This document shows positions 11,402 to 23,900 of a stretch of 64,000 nucleotides of DNA, in pieces (position 1 is the stretch's first letter; each line of letters opens with the position of its first letter). The stretch is from contig CANNZV010000944.1 in the NCBI GenBank assembly GCA_947561585.1, positions 457,529 through 521,528 of the forward strand, in the 5' to 3' direction. A program made the translations under genes and the position numbers. The notes below the pieces were generated by a model that was given only the letters and a program-made list of their open reading frames with translations, ran no database searches and was not told where the DNA came from. Source of the stretch: Caprella mutica (taxonomy: Eukaryota; Arthropoda; Malacostraca; Amphipoda; Caprellidae).

Positions 11402-11765
11402 GGGTGTAGGTCATAAGCCCCCCCCCCCCCCCCACCCGGTCAAGAGCCCCCCCGGTCACGAGCCCCCCTGTTTTTAAATCCTTATTTACCTATATTATTT
11501 AATCCTTATTGACACTTTTGTAGTTCATTACTGATTAGACATAAAATATATGTATATCGGGGGGCGTGCCGCCCCCCGAACCCCCTTGCCAGGTCATTAA
11601 ACAATCATGAAGTGTGCAGTACAACAAACTAGCGGATACAACAAACTACATTAGCAACTCTCAGTAATTTCTATCTAAGTAGTTCTTCATTTGTTTAACT
11701 AGGTAAATATGGATCAAATAAACAAGGAGGGGGGATCGTGACCGGGGGGCTCTTGACCGTACCCC
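11402..11765 (+). mobile_element. Foldback-like element FB2, same family as FB1
   Basis: It starts GGGTGTAGGTCATAAG and ends with CTTGACCGTACCCC, the same two ends as FB1 and in the same orientation, with fewer C-rich subterminal repeats. The core is closely similar to that of FB1. The central hairpin is shortened to CGGGGGGCG/CGCCCCCCG, with the loop in the opposite sense. The flanks TACCCAGCT (11393-11401) and TACCCAGTT (11766-11774) form a 9-bp target duplication with one mismatch. Confidence 0.85.
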
Positions 11766-11774
11766 TACCCAGTT

Positions 11775-12487
11775 ATAGGTACCAAAAGTCCCAAACAAAA
11801 TGGTACTCACCTTCCAAATCTTTCACGAGAATCCAGTCTCCCTAGTTAGCATATTAGGAACTTACCTAGTACCTAACTACTACTTAAAAGGCATGTGCCG
11901 CATGTCATAGGTATTTATTCCTGAAGTGTGTGAATTAAGAAGTCCTATAACATTAATATTCATAATTACTTTAATTAGTGTTTGTGTTATTAATATATTA
12001 CAGTTAATTAATTAGCTCTTAAGATCTTACGTGCACCACACAGATCTAAACCTAATAATATTTTTTTTGTTGGCGCGCAATAGACTGACACAATTTGTTG
12101 TGAGGATGTGTGTAGCGGAGGTAACTCCTAGGGACTGCTTCCTTGAGGTGTTTCCGTTCCCATCGTAAAACATCCTATTAAGAAGCCTGAGGGTGTTATA
12201 AACAGCCAAAACAACTACGTAATAGCTGTGGAATGTATTGTTATACAAAGAGGACGAAAATCGGTTATAAATAAAGATATACATAATAAGGAACGACGAA
12301 ACAAACTCACAACCGAATGCGACTTTTAATTATACCTGTACCGAGTTTGTAAAGTGGTGAACATTTTCAATTACGAAAAAAAATATTTTAGATAGATTAA
12401 TAAATAATAGGTAAAATCAATAATCATGTGAAATTATACTGAAATATGAGAATTAAAATTAATTTTGCTAATTAAAATTTTGGTAAA
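11775..12487. other. spacer; one unexplained minus-strand open frame
   Basis: A minus-strand open frame of about 85 codons lies at 12284-12027 in a stretch slightly richer in G+C than its surroundings. It has no recognisable domain and no clear splice partners, so I do not call it a gene. Confidence 0.3.
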
Positions 12488-12895
12488 TTCCTAGTTCACG
12501 TCCATACTTCATTTAGGGACTTGAACTAGGAACCTATCCAAACCCCCTTCCTAGTTCACGTCCCTAATTGACTTAGGGACGTGAACTAGGAAGAGGGTAT
12601 TTTAAAATTAATTTATCTTAAAATTTGATTACCTTTTATCTAATTAAAATAAAACTAAAAAAAGTTAATTGACAGAAAATCTACCTAGTATCTTGACTAC
12701 ATATACAACTATAACCAAAAAGAAATATTTGAAATTGAAATTAAGCAAATTAAAGAATATCGTTTTGAAAAACTAATTGGAATATATATAGGTACTCTTG
12801 TTTCTATTTTTAAATGGTTATTATAGAAAGAAAATCATTAATTTAAAAATATCTTCCTAGTTCACGTCCCTAAATGAAATAGGGACGTGAACTAG
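12488..12895. repeat. three copies of a CTAGTTCACGTCCC hairpin
   Basis: Inverted repeats lie at 12488-12532, 12547-12593 and 12857-12895. All use the arm CTAGTTCACGTCCCTA and its complement, but have different loops. The middle copy has a 21-bp perfect stem and a 5-nt loop; the third has a 16-bp stem and a 7-nt loop; the first carries mismatches. They are separated by unrelated AT-rich DNA, so they are dispersed copies rather than a tandem array. Confidence 0.85.
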
Positions 12896-14440
12896 ATAGA
12901 ATTTTACCAAAATTTGTTTACATCAACTGGCAAATTATATAATACTAGAGTATTTGCCCGTTAAAATAACGGGTCTTCAATAGTAAATTATTACCCGTTG
13001 TTAGGTTCTTTTTAGTGAATTAAAATAAAATTCATTTTCAGCATAAACTGATACTTTTTTCATAGATAAATTACTTATAAAAAATTAAATCAAAACAGGG
13101 GAATTTAAATATCAAGTCAATATATATTCCCGTGCGTATCATAGTTACATTCTTCATGTTTAATACCCGTCGAGTAAAAGCTGACACCAAATAAATAAAC
13201 ACACGAGGAAAATTATTAGTATAGATAGATTCATATCGTAGGATAGGATCAAGCATAGTAAATAAATAGAAAAGTATACTAAGTTTCGAATTAATTGAGG
13301 GTGAACTTGATCCATTCTTCAGAAACGATGTAAACAAATGGCATCGCATAGAGTACTCTCATGTATTATAAGGTGAATATTATAAGTGAATAGAGTGTAA
13401 AACGTGATAAAAACAATTTTATGTAAGTTAATTTCCATGAAAATGCACGTTTAACTGAATAGTAGAACATTTTTTATTTAAAAACAAAATGGAAAATACT
13501 TTGTATGACGTCACTCAGAGTATTTTTTGATGTTCCAATATTGTACTTGGTATACTTCTCTATTTAATTACTATGGGATCAAGGTTCAATCATTGTAATA
13601 AAATATAATTTTGATGAAAGTAACCGGTTTCAATTAGTTTATACAATTTGATAACCAAATAATCATATATAAATACAAATTTTGTTGGGGGTACCTTTAA
13701 ATTAAAAAATACTATTAAAAACTTAGGTAAATTAACTAATATTTCTTACTCGAAATGAATAATTCAGAGACAATGTTAAAAGAATCATATACCTAACCGT
13801 ACTAATTATAAGTTGAAACAAATTCTGAGGAAATTGAAAAAAATACACAAATCTAACTTGTTTATATTTTTTTATTTATATTTCAACACGAGGTTATTTT
13901 AAAAATATGTGTTAGCATAATTTAATTAATAATAATTACTTAAAGAGAGTGTGAGTTGAAAGCACCGACAGCTCCTTCATATTCTACAAAACTAATTTAT
14001 ACATTTTTCAAATTAAAAAGATGAATCCTTTTTTATTCAAAGTAAGTTTTTTCACTTCAAGTCCCCAAATTTTCACAAAATATCTTCTCAAAATTACTAC
14101 ATCACAATTTACTGATTCTAATCCTCTTTTCCATTATAGTTCTACACCTATCTAACTATAATATATATTATTCTCTCGAGTATATCAACATTATACAGAA
14201 AAATACACGTATACAAAACCGTAAAATTAATCATAATTAGCGAAAGACTATAATCTTTGACAAGTTAGTATTAACTATTATATTGTGCAAAGCTTTGCGA
14301 TATGAACACATGAAAAACAGGGCATGAATATATTTCTGAAAGTAAAGACTTAAACAGAATGATTAATATAGTATAGAGGGTTCAAAAATAAAACCGAGGA
14401 AAAAAAGTAACATATACTAGGTACAGGAGATCAGAAACTA
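12896..14440. other. AT-rich spacer downstream of IAP gene A
   Basis: No gene was recognised. The right part may be the 3' UTR or downstream flank of gene A. Confidence 0.4.
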
Positions 14441-14442
14441 AC

Positions 14443-14448
14443 TTTATT
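14443..14448 (-). terminator. possible polyadenylation signal of IAP gene A
   Basis: AATAAA on the minus strand, about 350 nt past the gene A stop codon at 14797. It is the nearest canonical hexamer downstream. Chance hexamers are common in such AT-rich DNA. Confidence 0.3.
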
Positions 14449-14736
14449 ACAATATTGAAATGCCAAAAATGTGTCAAAACTGTAATTTGAAAATAACTTA
14501 CAATAACTAAATAACCTTTTTCTCCAGTACCAGGCTTGCGTTATAGTGATAATTGTATAAAACTATTTATAAGCCCGTACAGAAAACTTACACTCTATTC
14601 GTAGACATAAATGAGCTAACTAATATGAACTACCTAATAAGGTGAAAATGAACTCCTAAAAAACGAATACGCACACCACCACCTTTCGACTATTTACATC
14701 AACCCTTCATTAATTTGAAGTTATTAAAAAATCCAA

Positions 14737-15001
14737 TTTCGTCTTTACAATAACCAACATTCAACAAAAAAAAAATCAATTCCGCGTTTTATATTCTCAA
14801 GCAACGATGTTTGGGCGGATAATGTGGACTATTTCCGCCCTGCAGATTGGACAGTCTTTGAGAGCAACTCCACATGTGGCACACGTGGCCATGTGGAGAC
14901 AGGGAAGAAACACTAGAGTCATTTCTTGGTCCATGCACACTCTGCACATCCTTTGGTCCTTGAGCACTTCAACCTCCTTCTCAAGAAGAGCAACTGAAAA
15001 A
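14737..15001 (-). other. near-identical tract shared with IAP gene B (RING exon and 3' UTR)
   Basis: This segment covers the whole RING exon, the first few intron bases and about 60 nt of 3' UTR. It matches 20854-21116 almost base for base. Within the 197-nt exon I count two differences, at 14842 and 14929 (20957 and 21044 in gene B). Both are synonymous. Similarity stops within a few bases of the splice acceptor, while the other exons have diverged widely. Confidence 0.85.
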
Positions 15002-18000
15002 TGGAATTAGAATTGATTCACTGATGAGAAAAAAATCAATACCTTTGAAAGTTGCGAATTATCAGTCGGGTTCAAATCTTCATTCATATTATATAGTTTT
15101 TTTTTTAACAATGATAGATGATGTGAAACTGACTGATAATTCGTAACTTATCCTATGTCTTTTCTTGATGGTTAATTCTCACTCTTAATAGAATTTATAA
15201 GTAATGAATACAAAAATATAAATTTTATAAACATATATTGGGCAAGTTTTCTCACCTTTATTCGTAGCGTCATTCAAAGAATCTTTATTTGTTTCAGAGT
15301 CACTTTCCGAAGATAAGCTACTGTTAGCGCTGTCATCACTAAAATTCCTTTCAACTGAGGGATTTTCTTCAGACGAGGATAACGCATCCTTCGACTTCTT
15401 CTTGGGAGGTGAAGAGATTTTCATTGTTTCCATTTGTGCTTGAGATATAACTTTATTGACCTGGCTGATGATTTCATAACTGTCATCACTCAGAGTGGAT
15501 GCGGCAGTGTAGCCCATAGTCGGAACATTCTCAACCACGCTAACCACCATATCGTCATCTGATGAACTTGCTGAAGACTGTCGGGACGTTCTCGAAGAAA
15601 TGGATGAACCTATTCCACTTGAAGATGAGGATGATGCTGAATAAGTGGAGAAAACTGGAGGTAGGCTAGAGTAGTGTGTAAGTGGAGGGGTTTCTAGGGA
15701 GGAATTGACATCTTCACTCGTAACATTGCTACGGGTATCCATCGCCTCATCTACAGAGCTGGTAGAACCTGTTTCACTCGTCTGACTGTTAAGGCTAGTC
15801 ATTCTGTTCAAAGGGAACTCTATTACATCTCCATTTGACGCAACTTCTCTGGTTTGAGACGATTCCTCATTTGTTGAGTCACCGTTTACGGGTGTAGAAG
15901 TTCTGTCAGGACTTGCAGCAAAGGGCTCAGCATTTGACATTGATTCTGTTCCTTCATTAGTTGTTGCAGAGTTGCTAAACCTCCTTATCTTAGATTCTTG
16001 ACTTTGTTCAACCTCATCATCAAGTTCCATAGCATCCGTCGCCATAATAACCTGCTCGATACAGTGTTCCAGATTGAAAAAAGGCATTCCAGTGGTCTCT
16101 ATTCTCGTTTTTAGTGTTTTCCTCACGGCTGTGACAGGGAAGTCCATTTTCAAAGCGGCTTTCATAATATCCAACTCCATCAGAGAATCTAACTGCTTTT
16201 CTGACATTGAAATAGTTTTATTGCGTTGTAGAGGATTAGCACAGCGAGAACTACAAGCGGCAAGTGCTGCGGCAGAGAGAGCGTTTGTGTTGTTACCGCT
16301 GGTGGATGGTTGGTTGGCGTTAACTTGGACATTTTGTTCTGATTGAATCATGTTATATGGGGGATTTTCCACACGAACCTGCAAGCAAAAGAAAAGCGTA
16401 ATAAAATTAATAATTTAGGATAAGTTCAGAGTTATTGGATGTTTCCAAACTTTTGGAGTCATAGGAAAAAACTATATTTTCACTTACCTTTTCGATGAAC
16501 TCTGTCGTTTTAGTGATTCTAACAAAGTCGCAATCAGGATACCATCTGGCATGTTCAACCCATGGGTCATCAGTTTCCTCCCAGTTACGCAAACCTTGAC
16601 CACAGTGGTAACAGCGGACATGATCCGACAAACCTGAAAATTTAAAGAAGAAATTTATAAACGGAAATTGAAGAGAGCCTATAATTAATTCAATATGGTA
16701 ATTGGGTGAACTGCGGAACTCAAAACTAGTGAATTAGCTAATAAAGAATATTAAATATAAATTTCACTAAATACAACTTACCACAGTAGAAAAATCCAGC
16801 ATCGGCCAATTTCTTGGGATCCTGCTTGACTTCAGTGGGCCAGTTACGGTAAGTCTTCAGTCTGTTTTCGTATGTGACAAACTCGTATCTTTTGGGTTGA
16901 CTGTGAACGGGGAGGCCAGGAATGGGGTTAGCTTTAGAAGCAGTCTTAGGGTCAAACTCTTTGTTCAAAGGTACTGGTTCCTTGGGGTCTGTGGCTCCTG
17001 TAAATTAAACACAACATAGTATATGTTTTTAAAGGCCATTCATGTTCTAACAAGTTCATTCATGTTCTAACAAGTTCATTCATGTTCTAACAAGTTCATT
17101 CATGTTCTAACAAGTTCATTCATGTTCTAACAAGTTCATTCATGTTCTAACAAGTTCATTCATGTTCTAACAAGTTCATTCATGTTCTAACAAGTTCATT
17201 CATGTTCTAACAAGTTCATTCATGTTCTAAAAAATTCATTCATGTTCTAACAAGTTCATTCATGTTCAGACAAGCACATTCATGTTCTGACAAGTCCATT
17301 CCTGTTTTGAAAAGTTCATGCATGTTCTATCGAGTTTATTCATGTTCTATCGAGTTTATTCATGTTCTTGACAAGATCATTCATGTTCTTGACAAGATCA
17401 TTCATGTTCTTGACAAGTTCATTTATTTCTTGACAGTCCATTCATGTTCTAACAAATTTATACATGTTCTATAAGAAATTTCGATTCCGAGGCAATTAAT
17501 CTGACAGAATAACCAATCAAAATAAATAGGAGCTATACGAGTGATAAACTCTAACGGTGATGAAGATTCACATATCTTTTATCAGTAAATACAAAATATT
17601 TAGCTAAATGCATTAATACACTTAAAAATGAGTGAATGTAATCACCTAATAATTTTAATAAATTTAGTGGCACAACTTTATAGTTTACCTTTATAGACGG
17701 GTATTTGCAAGGAGGCAATCAGGTCTCCAAGCACCAAAGGAACATTGCCCACAGGCTGACCTTTCACAAAAGCACAGTACTTGAAATGTCTCTTATGCTC
17801 ATTCCGTGGAATATCACCAGGCTGCCATGAGCCCATGATACCCCTACAGAACACGCAGGAGACATGATCCTTCTCACGGAGGTAGTAAAGACCTTCCTTG
17901 GCCAGGGAATTGGGACTGAGCCAGTGCAGGGGCCAGTCAATGTACGTGTTGAGTCTTTCTCTCTCGAACCGCAGAGAGTCGAAGCTGTGAAATCCTTTGT

Positions 18001-18534
18001 TAGAGCATTTCCTTGTGCCGCTCTTGCAGTTGGACTCTTTGCTTTTGGAGAGGGATGACTGAGGTGCAGAAGGGGAATCTGAGGAAGGAAAAACCATTCT
18101 TTAGAAAAGAGTTTCTGGAGGTCGAACTGACTTATATAGAGTGTATCAGTGCTACGATGTTCAAATTTTTAAATGGATAGAAAGTAAAATAAAAAAATAT
18201 TTAACTACAAGATGTAAAAATAGGAAAAGAATCAAAGGACTGTTAATTGAGAGTTTAATATAAATGAACGAATAGTTAATTACAACTATCTATAATTCTA
18301 TAAGGTAAGTTATGAGTTATTGAACAGTTTCACCTATTTGATCGTATAAGAAATAATAAGCGTCTCACCAGGTAAATTAACGGCTTCCAGTCGGACAGTC
18401 CTATCCGATGGTCCACAGTTTAGTGATGGTTGGTTGGTTCTAGAACCGTTGTCCATGGTGTCCACGTTCATTGAGTTGTTTATATTTTTCCCCTTAACTT
18501 GATTTCTAAGAACTAAATGTTCATTTATTTCCAT
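14797..18534 (-). CDS. inhibitor of apoptosis protein, BIR-BIR-UBA-RING (gene A)
   Basis: Six coding exons joined by GT-AG introns: 18534-18369, 18078-17689, 16997-16782, 16633-16488, 16378-15256 and 14993-14797. Phases agree throughout, giving about 745 residues from the ATG at 18534. BIR1 (about 94-162) has zinc ligands C130, C133, H150 and C157. BIR2 (about 228-296) has C265, C268, H285 and C292, plus W275, D279 and W288 at positions that line the IBM peptide groove in XIAP BIR3. A UBA-like domain lies at about 376-418, followed by a roughly 260-residue Ser/Thr/acidic linker. The C-terminal RING has C697, C700, C712, H714, C718, C721, C728 and C731. Known IAPs of this layout bind caspases or IBM proteins and act as E3 ubiquitin ligases. 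Exon 1 encodes no domain, so its start is least certain. Gene B lies upstream as a paralogue. Confidence 0.9.
16418..16470 (+). mobile_element. half copy of the GGGTAAGTTC MITE in intron 4 of gene A
   Basis: GGATAAGTTCAGAGTTATTG preceded by TA, with a diverged continuation, lies just 18 nt beyond the exon 4 donor at 16488. It matches the left terminus of the 19251-19414 element. Confidence 0.6.
17036..17475. repeat. 20-bp satellite inside intron 2 of gene A
   Basis: About 12 near-perfect copies of CATGTTCTAACAAGTTCATT pass into degenerate units (GTTCTTGACAAGATCATT and similar) up to about 17470. It lies wholly within the intron between the BIR1 and first BIR2 exons, so it does not affect the protein. 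Plus-strand frames across it are artefacts. Confidence 0.95.
18303..18355 (+). mobile_element. half copy of the GGGTAAGTTC MITE in intron 1 of gene A
   Basis: GGTAAGTTATGAGTTATTGA, then CAGTTTCACCTATTTGATCGTAT, match the left terminus of the 19251 element. It lies about 14 nt beyond the exon 1 donor at 18369. Confidence 0.6.
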
Positions 18535-18655
18535 AAGCTTTTTATTTTGAGGATCAATTATGGAATTTCAGTTACAAAAATAGAAAAAAATACTCTGGAA
18601 TAAAAAGAAAAGATTATTAGTTTATTGAATGATTAGGTAATTTTATTTATCTACA

Positions 18656-18975
18656 GGGTAAGTTCTGAGTTGTCCCCATCCACTACGAGATGATTCAAAG
18701 AGACATGAAGATGAGAAGGCCTCGTAGAAGAAGGGACAGTGAAAGTACGCTGCATGCACTAGGACGACAACTCCGCTACGACAGATAACCGTGTCAACCC
18801 AGCGCATGGATGGCAAGAATAGACATCCATGGATAAGAGACATACACAGTCAGTCTGCTTACCCATGGATATAGCAAGACAGAAAGAAGGATGAATAAAA
18901 AGGGAGCCAAACTAAATAAAAACCCAAATGCTTCATAAGAATAAAAATAAGGCCTACTAGAGGTAGGCCTTATTA
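18656..18975. other. unassigned stretch with MITE terminus and an 11-bp hairpin
   Basis: It begins with GGGTAAGTTCTGAGTTGTCC, a terminus of the GGGTAAGTTC MITE family. A moderately G+C-rich segment with no recognised coding sense follows. At 18946-18974 there is a hairpin with arms AATAAGGCCTA and TAGGCCTTATT and a 7-nt loop. It may belong to the upstream region of gene A. Confidence 0.4.
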
Positions 18976-19250
18976 TTATTATATTTGAGGTTTTAGACAT
19001 AGGGCCCGAGGAGGGATCGGTAAGAATGATTTTAAACCCCTAGTCTGATCACTTTTTCAACAGTTTCCATCTATGTAATTAAAATGAATCACTATAGAGT
19101 AATTTGTATTAATTTCATGGATCAGTACTTATTACTAAACCACTAAAGAAATACAAGAGACTTCAGAGAAGAGGCCATACAAGAAAGTGACTCTGCTCAT
19201 TCAATAACAATCATATTCAAGTTACAGAGCTATTACCTACTAGGTGACTA

Positions 19251-19414
19251 GGGTAAGTTCAGAGTTATCGATCAGTTCCACATTTTCGATCATATAAGGG
19301 AAAAAAAGAAATGCAGGTATAATGGACACCAAATAAATTAAATAATATATTATTATATTTTTTTTTTTCGTATGATCGAAAATGTGGAACTGTCCAATAA
19401 CTCAGAACTTACCC
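19251..19414 (+). mobile_element. GGGTAAGTTC MITE, intact 164-bp copy with TA duplication
   Basis: The left end GGGTAAGTTCAGAGTTATCG plus GTTCCACATTTTCGATCATA is inverted at the right end (TATGATCGAAAATGTGGAAC plus AACTCAGAACTTACCC), giving terminal inverted repeats of about 45 bp. TA at 19249-19250 and 19415-19416 flanks it, consistent with a Tc1/mariner-type non-autonomous element. The interior is AT-rich with a remnant of the TGGTATCC palindrome. There is no coding capacity. Confidence 0.85.
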
Positions 19415-20853
19415 TATAGATTATTAATATATTTTATTATGAACCAATAACAGTTAGAATTTAGGAGACACTATAAAAAACGTTAACTGCTTTTTTTTTA
19501 CTTATGTTTTAACAAGTCATGTTTAATGATGATTTAATTAGGGTGTATTAAAAGCATTGATTTAATTAGGTTAGATTTAATATAAATATATTGGAATAGA
19601 AAGTTTGGTTCATAATAAAAAGATAGTAAAACATTACTAAAATATTATTAATAGCTAATTTATATACCCTTTTAAATTTACATTATAATAAATAGAAACC
19701 TATGTGCAGCTAATTGATATTACAATAAAATATATAGTATTTATAGTGTACATTTTTGTAACTGAAAATATCTATAACACGAAAAAAACATGTTATGGTG
19801 GTTTAGTTTCAGATTTAATTGGAATATAATGTAGAACATGTTTAATATTTTAATGGAGAAAATATTGTCATTTTAGACAAGGTTAAAAAAAAATTGAAAT
19901 AGTCGAACAACAATGTTTAGTGAAGGGTTTAACGTTTGCTTCGGACATATCGCTGAGGTCAAAAGGAAATTAAGTACAAGGAACTGGAAGAAGCAGTCAG
20001 AAAGGAAAGTGGCTCCATGAACAAAGTCACCTACCACCGTCGGTGATGATGCTGCTCATGGATGCAGAAAAGCTACTCCGTGAATGCAGTCACCTACCAA
20101 AGAATGTGACAAAAAGGGACACAAGAACCGGTGGCTGCACTCACGAATGGAAGAGGAAAATGAAGAGGTGTTAATTTACAAAGCGAAAAGCCTTCCAAAT
20201 ATAAAAAATCAGATAGGTATACCATCACAGTTCCTGAAATTGCACCGTGTGGTCTGAAATAATATTAATAATTTAGCAAGAATAACAGGCAGTTGATAGC
20301 TATAGGATAAATTCCTAGTTATCTACATTTACATTTTATAGTTATCAAAAATATATAAAATAATTATTTTCGAATTAAATTGTAACTAGACAGTTCCCTA
20401 GGAGTAAATCTATAAAACATTTAGATCACTTACACTTCTGGAAACCACATTTTCCCTTTATAACTAACCAAAGGCACCACCTATAAGTATTTACACACAT
20501 AAATACACAAAACTATGTACTTAATAGCCTCTATAGTGATATTACAATTCTTATGTAAAACTAAATTACAAACATTGGTACAAATTATTGTAGATGTTGT
20601 CCATCATTAACTTATGATTGGCATAACTTTAAAAATAGAAGAAAAGGTTATGATGCTAGTCATCTATAAAGAGATCAAGTCTTAAACCAACCACGTAGTC
20701 TACTCTAGAAATTAGGTCTCCATTTAATAGGAAATACAAAAATAAAAATATTCACACACAGAGATCAAATTAACCAGCCTACAAACAAAATGCTGTTTGT
20801 AAACATTAGCATTTCATTTCTATTGTGACGATGTTTAGTTTTGAAAAATCAGC
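19415..20853. other. spacer between IAP genes A and B
   Basis: Mostly AT-rich with no features. A more balanced segment at about 19920-20180 contains short open stretches (for example a plus-strand frame reading KYKELEEAVRKESGSMNK near 19974) interrupted by stops. It could be a decayed coding fragment but I cannot identify it. Confidence 0.35.
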
Positions 20854-20911
20854 TTTCGTCTTTACAATAACCAACATTCAACAAAAAAAATCAATTCCGC
20901 GTTTTATATTC

Positions 20912-23900
20912 TCAAGCAACGATGTTTGGGCGGATAATGTGGACTATTTCCGCCCTACAGATTGGACAGTCTTTGAGAGCAACTCCACATGTGGCACACG
21001 TGGCCATGTGGAGACAGGGAAGAAACACTAGAGTCATTTCTTGATCCATGCACACTCTGCACATCCTTTGGTCCTTGAGCACTTCAACCTCCTTCTCAAG
21101 AAGAGCAACTGAAAAAGGGTCAAAATTTAGCTGGAATTTCAAAAGTATAAGGGAACGTAGTAATTATTTCACATTGGTAAAATGATAACAACATACCTCT
21201 GTTTTTTAATTTACTAATTGTAAGACCAGATGATGAAGTTTTGATAGATATGTTGGACATTAGAATAGAGGATTTAGATGTCACAGTAGATGATGTGATT
21301 GATTTCAATTCAGATGTCTTGGAAGATGGTGGTTTAGACGTTACAGAAGATGGTGGTTCAGACGTTACAGAAGATGGTGGTTCAGACGTCACAGAAGATG
21401 GTGGTTCAGACGTCACAGAAGATGGTGGTTCAGACGTCACAGAAGATGGTGGTTCAGACGTCACAGAAGATGGTGGTTCAGACGTCACAGAAGATGGCGG
21501 CTCAGACGCCACAGAAGATGGATGTTCATAAGTTCTTGTGGAAGATAGGTGTTCAGACGTTAAGGAAGCTGGTGGTTCAGACGTTGTGGAAGCTGGTGGT
21601 TCAGACGTTGTGGAAGCTGGTGGTTCAGACGTTGTGGAAGCTGGTGGTTCAGACGTTGTGGAAGCTGGTGGTTCAGACGTTGTGGAAGCTGGTGGTTCAG
21701 ACGTTGTGGAAGCTGGTGGTTCAGACGTTGTGGAAGCTGGTGATTCAGACGTTGTGGAAGATGGTGATTCAGACGTTGTGGTGGATTGTAGTTCAAGCGG
21801 TAGTTCTGTCAATGTAGCAGATGATTCAGAGTTGTCTTGAGATTTTCTAGAAGAGGCACCTTCTTTCAAATCATGCTCCATCGACTTCCAAATGTAGTGG
21901 ATACATCTTTCCAAGGAGAAAAATGGAAAACCAGTCGTCTCAAGTCGTTTTCTGAGAGTCTCTTTAACCAAAGCCTCAGAGAAGTTCAGTTTGATGGCTG
22001 CAATAGGTATATCCAAAGTCATTAGTTTTTCCAGTTGAGACTCTGTAAAATGAGCCTTTTTGTCTTGAGAAGAGTTATTAGCACTTGCAGCAACTGTTGA
22101 ATCGATGGGAGTGATGGCACATTGGTGAGTTGTATTTAGATGACATTGTAATACCTGGAAGACAAATGAAACATGATTAATCGTAAAATGGCATCCAACC
22201 TTTTTTTTTCACTCTCTCTAGTTCATTGCATACCTTCTTAATGAAATTGTCTGTTTTGACAACTCTGACAAACTCGCAATCAGGGTACCACCTGGCATGC
22301 TCCTCCCATGGATCATCTGTCCCCTCCCAATTGCGCAAACCTTGACCACAGTGGTAACAGCGGACATTATCGGATATTCCTGAAATAATAACATTTTGCA
22401 TGAGGTTTTTAATTGTGAAAAAATTGAATGTTCAAATTTTCAATTGTTCATACCCGTTCATTTTTAGGAATTTAATTTTATTTAAAAAATTTGTACACAG
22501 TAACAACCAATTCAAGCCCTTATATAAATTCCTTCTGTTAACAGGACCTTTTCGGGCTTTAATTTTCACGAACAATGAAATTGATTAAATGTCAAAAAAA
22601 GTTCACATGCAATTGGTGATGTTGCTTACCAATATAAAAGAATCCAGCTTCTGCCAGGATTTGGGGATCCTGCTTCACCATATGTGGCCATTTCTTGAAT
22701 GTTCTCAGTCTGCTCTCAACAGTAACGTAATCAGTTTCCCTAGGAGGCTTGTGAACGGGTAAAACAGCAGGATCTCTCGCTTTCAAATGATCTGAAAGGT
22801 GAAAACCAATCACATGAGAAATAAAGAAATATTCATGTTTTTCAAGCAGTCCGGTTGTAATTTTTTAGCCAAAATAAAGGCATGAGCTTAAGATAAAATC
22901 ATTGTTAAAAGTCTATGATTTAAAATTAAAGAAAGATGAGATACAGGTTCATTATCACCTTATGTTAAATTGTATCTATAGATTTTATACACCCTATGGA
23001 TGACTTTCATAGTTACCTTTAGTTTGAATTGAAACTACGAGATCCCCCAAGTCGATAGGGATGTTTCCAACAGGCTGATTCTTGACAAAGGGGCAGAAGC
23101 CGTAGTGCTTTTTATGTTCGATCTTGGGCACGTCACCTAACTCCCAAGCACCAATTATACCAGTGCAGAATATGCATGCCACATGATCAGCCTTTCTTAA
23201 GAAATAGAAACCCTCTTTAGCCAAGACACTCGGACTGAGCCAATCTAAAGGCCAGTCGATAAACGTGTTGAGTCTTTCCCTTTCAAATTTCAACGACTCC
23301 TGATAAGTGTGGAGTCGTTTGTTGGAGCACCTTTGAATAGGAGTGGCAACTTTCTCCTTCTTTGACGTACCTAGAAATGTGTAGAATTTTCATTTAATAT
23401 CCATAATTCATGTAAATAAAAAAGATTGTAAATGGTTCAAACACAAAAGAATCACAAGCATTTCAATAACTAATTACTGATATAACACATTCAATAGAAA
23501 TATCAGGATTCCCAAAATGAATAATTTAGATTCATAATAATACTTCATCATTTTACTGATCATATTAGTCACCTAACCAAATTTGAAAGCCAGTTCTGTA
23601 GAAAAGTGAAGAATCATTAAACTCAGAGCCAGGTTCAAATTCGAATATCAGATAGTTCTATTTAACCCCTCAACAACCAAGACATGATGTAGGCTAAAAT
23701 TAATATTTCTGATAGAACAATGTTAGATTGATAACCTTTTCAAGAAGGAATGTTAATAAAAATAATTTATTTTTAAAGTTTAATATCCTCTAACTAATAC
23801 ACAGGGGTTTTTTCAGTCTTTCCATCAGACTTTTTGCTAAGCTCCTCCTACTTTTTCCACGTGAATATAAGAAAAAACGATATAATAATTATTTATTTCA

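Noticed and set aside
12027..12284. A minus-strand frame of 85 codons
   Set aside because: No recognised motif, no repeat of the frame elsewhere, no convincing splice or polyadenylation signals.
14807..15010. Plus-strand frames opposite IAP exons (also 16074-16346, 17864-18058, 20825-21031, 21241-21840)
   Set aside because: Shadows of the spliced minus-strand IAP exons, which have BIR, UBA and RING motifs and matching phases.
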